Of a stretch of DNA of 64,000 bases, positions 62,637 to 64,000 are shown in pieces. Position 1 is the first letter of the stretch; the number at the start of each line of letters is the position of its first letter. Source of the stretch: SZUA-430 sp044220975 (GTDB taxonomy: Bacteria; Pseudomonadota; Alphaproteobacteria; Micropepsales; Micropepsaceae); assembly GCA_044220975.1 (NCBI GenBank), contig JBGAPZ010000005.1, forward strand, positions 1-64,000, given 5' to 3'. A program made the translations under genes and the position numbers. The notes beneath the pieces were generated by a model, which was not told the DNA's origin, did no database searches, and saw only the letters and a program-made list of their open reading frames with translations.

Positions 62637-64000
62637 ATGCTCGGCTTGTCAACGCTGGCCAAAAGGATTTTCGGCTCCAGCAACGATCGTAGACTCAAGC
62701 CTTTCTACGCACGAGTTCCCAGAATCAACGCGCTGGAAGCGGATATCGCGAAGCTCACCGACGAGGACCTGCGCCAGCGCACGGTCACGTTCCGCGAGCA
62801 GATTGCGAACGGCCGGTCGCTCGACGATCTCTTACCCGATGCCTTTGCGACAGTGCGCGAAGCGGCGAAGCGCACGCTCGGTCAGCGGCATTTCGATGTG
62901 CAGCTGATCGGCGGCATGGTGCTGCACGAAGGCGACATCGCCGAAATGAAAACCGGCGAAGGCAAGACGCTTGTCGCGACGCTGCCGGTCTACCTGAACG
63001 CTTTGTCTGGCAAGGGCGTGCACGTCGTCACTGTGAACGATTACCTAGCCCGTCGCGACGCGGAGTGGATGGGTCAGGTCTACAGATTCCTCGGGCTTAG
63101 CGTCGGATGCATCGTGCACGGGCTGAACGATCCGCAGCGGCGCGACCAATACGCCGCCGACGTGACCTACGGCACAAACAACGAATACGGCTTCGACTAT
63201 CTGCGCGACAATATGAAGTACACGAAAGCGCAGATGGTGCAGCGCGGGCACAATTTCGCGATCGTCGACGAAGTCGATTCGATCCTGGTCGACGAAGCGC
63301 GCACGCCGCTCATCATCTCGGGGCCGACTGAGGACAATTCGCACCTTTACAAGGTGATCGATGCGTTCATGCCGGAGCTTCAGCCCGAGTACTACGAACT
63401 CGACGAGAAGCAACGCAGCATCACGCTTACCGAAGAAGGTAACGAAGCGGTCGAAAAGTGGCTCGCCAAGAACGGGGTAATGACAGAGGGCAGCCTCTAC
63501 GACATCACGAACGTTTCGCTGGTGCATCACGTGAACCAGGCTCTGCGCGCGCACAAGCTGTTCCAGAAGGACCGCGACTACATTGTCAAAGACAACAAGG
63601 TCATCATCATCGACGAGTTCACCGGCCGTATGATGGAAGGCCGGCGGTATTCGGAAGGTCTGCATCAAGCCTTGGAAGCAAAAGAGAACGCGGCGATCCA
63701 GCCCGAAAACGTGACGTTGGCGTCGATTACCTTCCAGAACTATTTCCGCCTCTATTCAAAGCTTGCGGGGATGACGGGCACGGCTGCAACCGAAGCAAAC
63801 GAGTTTATGGAGATTTACGAGCTGGACGTGGTCGAAATTCCCACCAACGTGCCTGTCTCGCGCGAAGATGACGACGATGAGATCTATCGTACCGTTGAAG
63901 AAAAATACGATGCGATCGTCGAGACGATCCGGGAGTGCGTGGCGCGCCAACAGCCTGTCCTCGTCGGCACGGTTTCGATCGAGAAGTCCGAAACGCTGGC
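62637..64000 (+). CDS. secA: Preprotein translocase ATPase SecA (5' part; continues beyond the window)
   Basis: ATG 62637 is preceded by AAGGACGG about 6 bases upstream. The 454 codons present read MLGLSTLAKRIFGSSNDRRL, then the motor domain: EMKTGEGKTLVATLPVYLNA with Walker A near residue 106, VNDYLARRDAEW, YGTNNEYGFDYLRDNMKY, IVDEVDSILVDEARTPLI with DEVD, and ITFQNYFRLYSKLAGMTGTA. SecA drives Sec-dependent export. The end of the window cuts it after VGTVSIEKSETLA, about half of the usual 900 residues. No frameshift is seen. Confidence 0.95.
   Translation, partial: MLGLSTLAKRIFGSSNDRRLKPFYARVPRINALEADIAKLTDEDLRQRTVTFREQIANGRSLDDLLPDAFATVREAAKRTLGQRHFDVQLIGGMVLHEGDIAEMKTGEGKTLVATLPVYLNALSGKGVHVVTVNDYLARRDAEWMGQVYRFLGLSVGCIVHGLNDPQRRDQYAADVTYGTNNEYGFDYLRDNMKYTKAQMVQRGHNFAIVDEVDSILVDEARTPLIISGPTEDNSHLYKVIDAFMPELQPEYYELDEKQRSITLTEEGNEAVEKWLAKNGVMTEGSLYDITNVSLVHHVNQALRAHKLFQKDRDYIVKDNKVIIIDEFTGRMMEGRRYSEGLHQALEAKENAAIQPENVTLASITFQNYFRLYSKLAGMTGTAATEANEFMEIYELDVVEIPTNVPVSREDDDDEIYRTVEEKYDAIVETIRECVARQQPVLVGTVSIEKSETL

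Overview
The window is a GC-rich, gene-dense chromosomal stretch from an alphaproteobacterium. The evidence is the rRNA operon in the order 16S, tRNA-Ile(GAT), tRNA-Ala(TGC), 23S, 5S, together with DUF4167 and DUF1178 proteins, the lysC/ptsP/RodZ-like cluster divergent from ubiG, TTG and GTG start codons, and GGCCGGGCTTG-type palindromic repeats. I cannot place it to genus without a 16S search.

Region by region. 0-5.6 kb: envelope and exported proteins (YdjM-like membrane protein, an Asp-rich secreted protein, an outer-membrane barrel, a DUF885 protein), a CPBP membrane protease and a GST. 5.7-11.6 kb: a complete rRNA operon on the minus strand. 11.6-13.4 kb: an M23 peptidase and a small secreted protein. 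13.4-16 kb: clpB, broken by one frameshift. 16-22.2 kb: the accessory part of the window, with a twice-frameshifted DUF3631 gene, a FitAB-type toxin-antitoxin pair, an HNH nuclease, a degraded lipoprotein, a SUKH-like protein, yjdM, a duplicated gene tail and two families of palindromic (REP/REPIN-like) repeats. 22.3-29.5 kb: HD-GYP protein, secreted proteins, S41 protease, GNAT and an MgtA-type P-type ATPase. 29.7-31.3 kb: a compact operon led by a fused ArsR-ArsC protein. 32-38 kb: a lone response regulator, a 1195-aa ABC permease/M1 aminopeptidase fusion with its ATPase, and DUF4167. 38.3-43.3 kb: ispG-prfA and prmC, with an unknown membrane protein on the opposite strand between prfA and prmC. 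43.4-49.9 kb: an ABC exporter pair, DUF924, a Thr/Ser dehydratase, a PCu(A)C lipoprotein, a TetR regulator and a RodZ-like protein. 50-54.4 kb: ptsP, lysC, ubiG and a 24-residue peptide coupled to ubiG. 54.5-58.3 kb: DUF1178, then grxC, nitrilase, alpha/beta hydrolase and kynureninase in one tight operon. 58.4-64 kb: comF, a methyltransferase, two Flp pilins, argJ-mutT, and the 5' part of secA behind a recognisable promoter and structured leader.

The most unusual features are the palindrome-bounded single-gene segments at 18.3-20.9 kb with the chimeric duplicated gene tail, the ArsR-ArsC fusion whose operator lies between -35 and -10 with the start codon at the predicted transcription start, the ABC-M1 fusion, the secA promoter with a palindromic spacer, and four or more frameshifts of the same sign between 14.4 and 19.1 kb that need checking against reads. 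No CRISPR array, integrase or complete transposon was seen.
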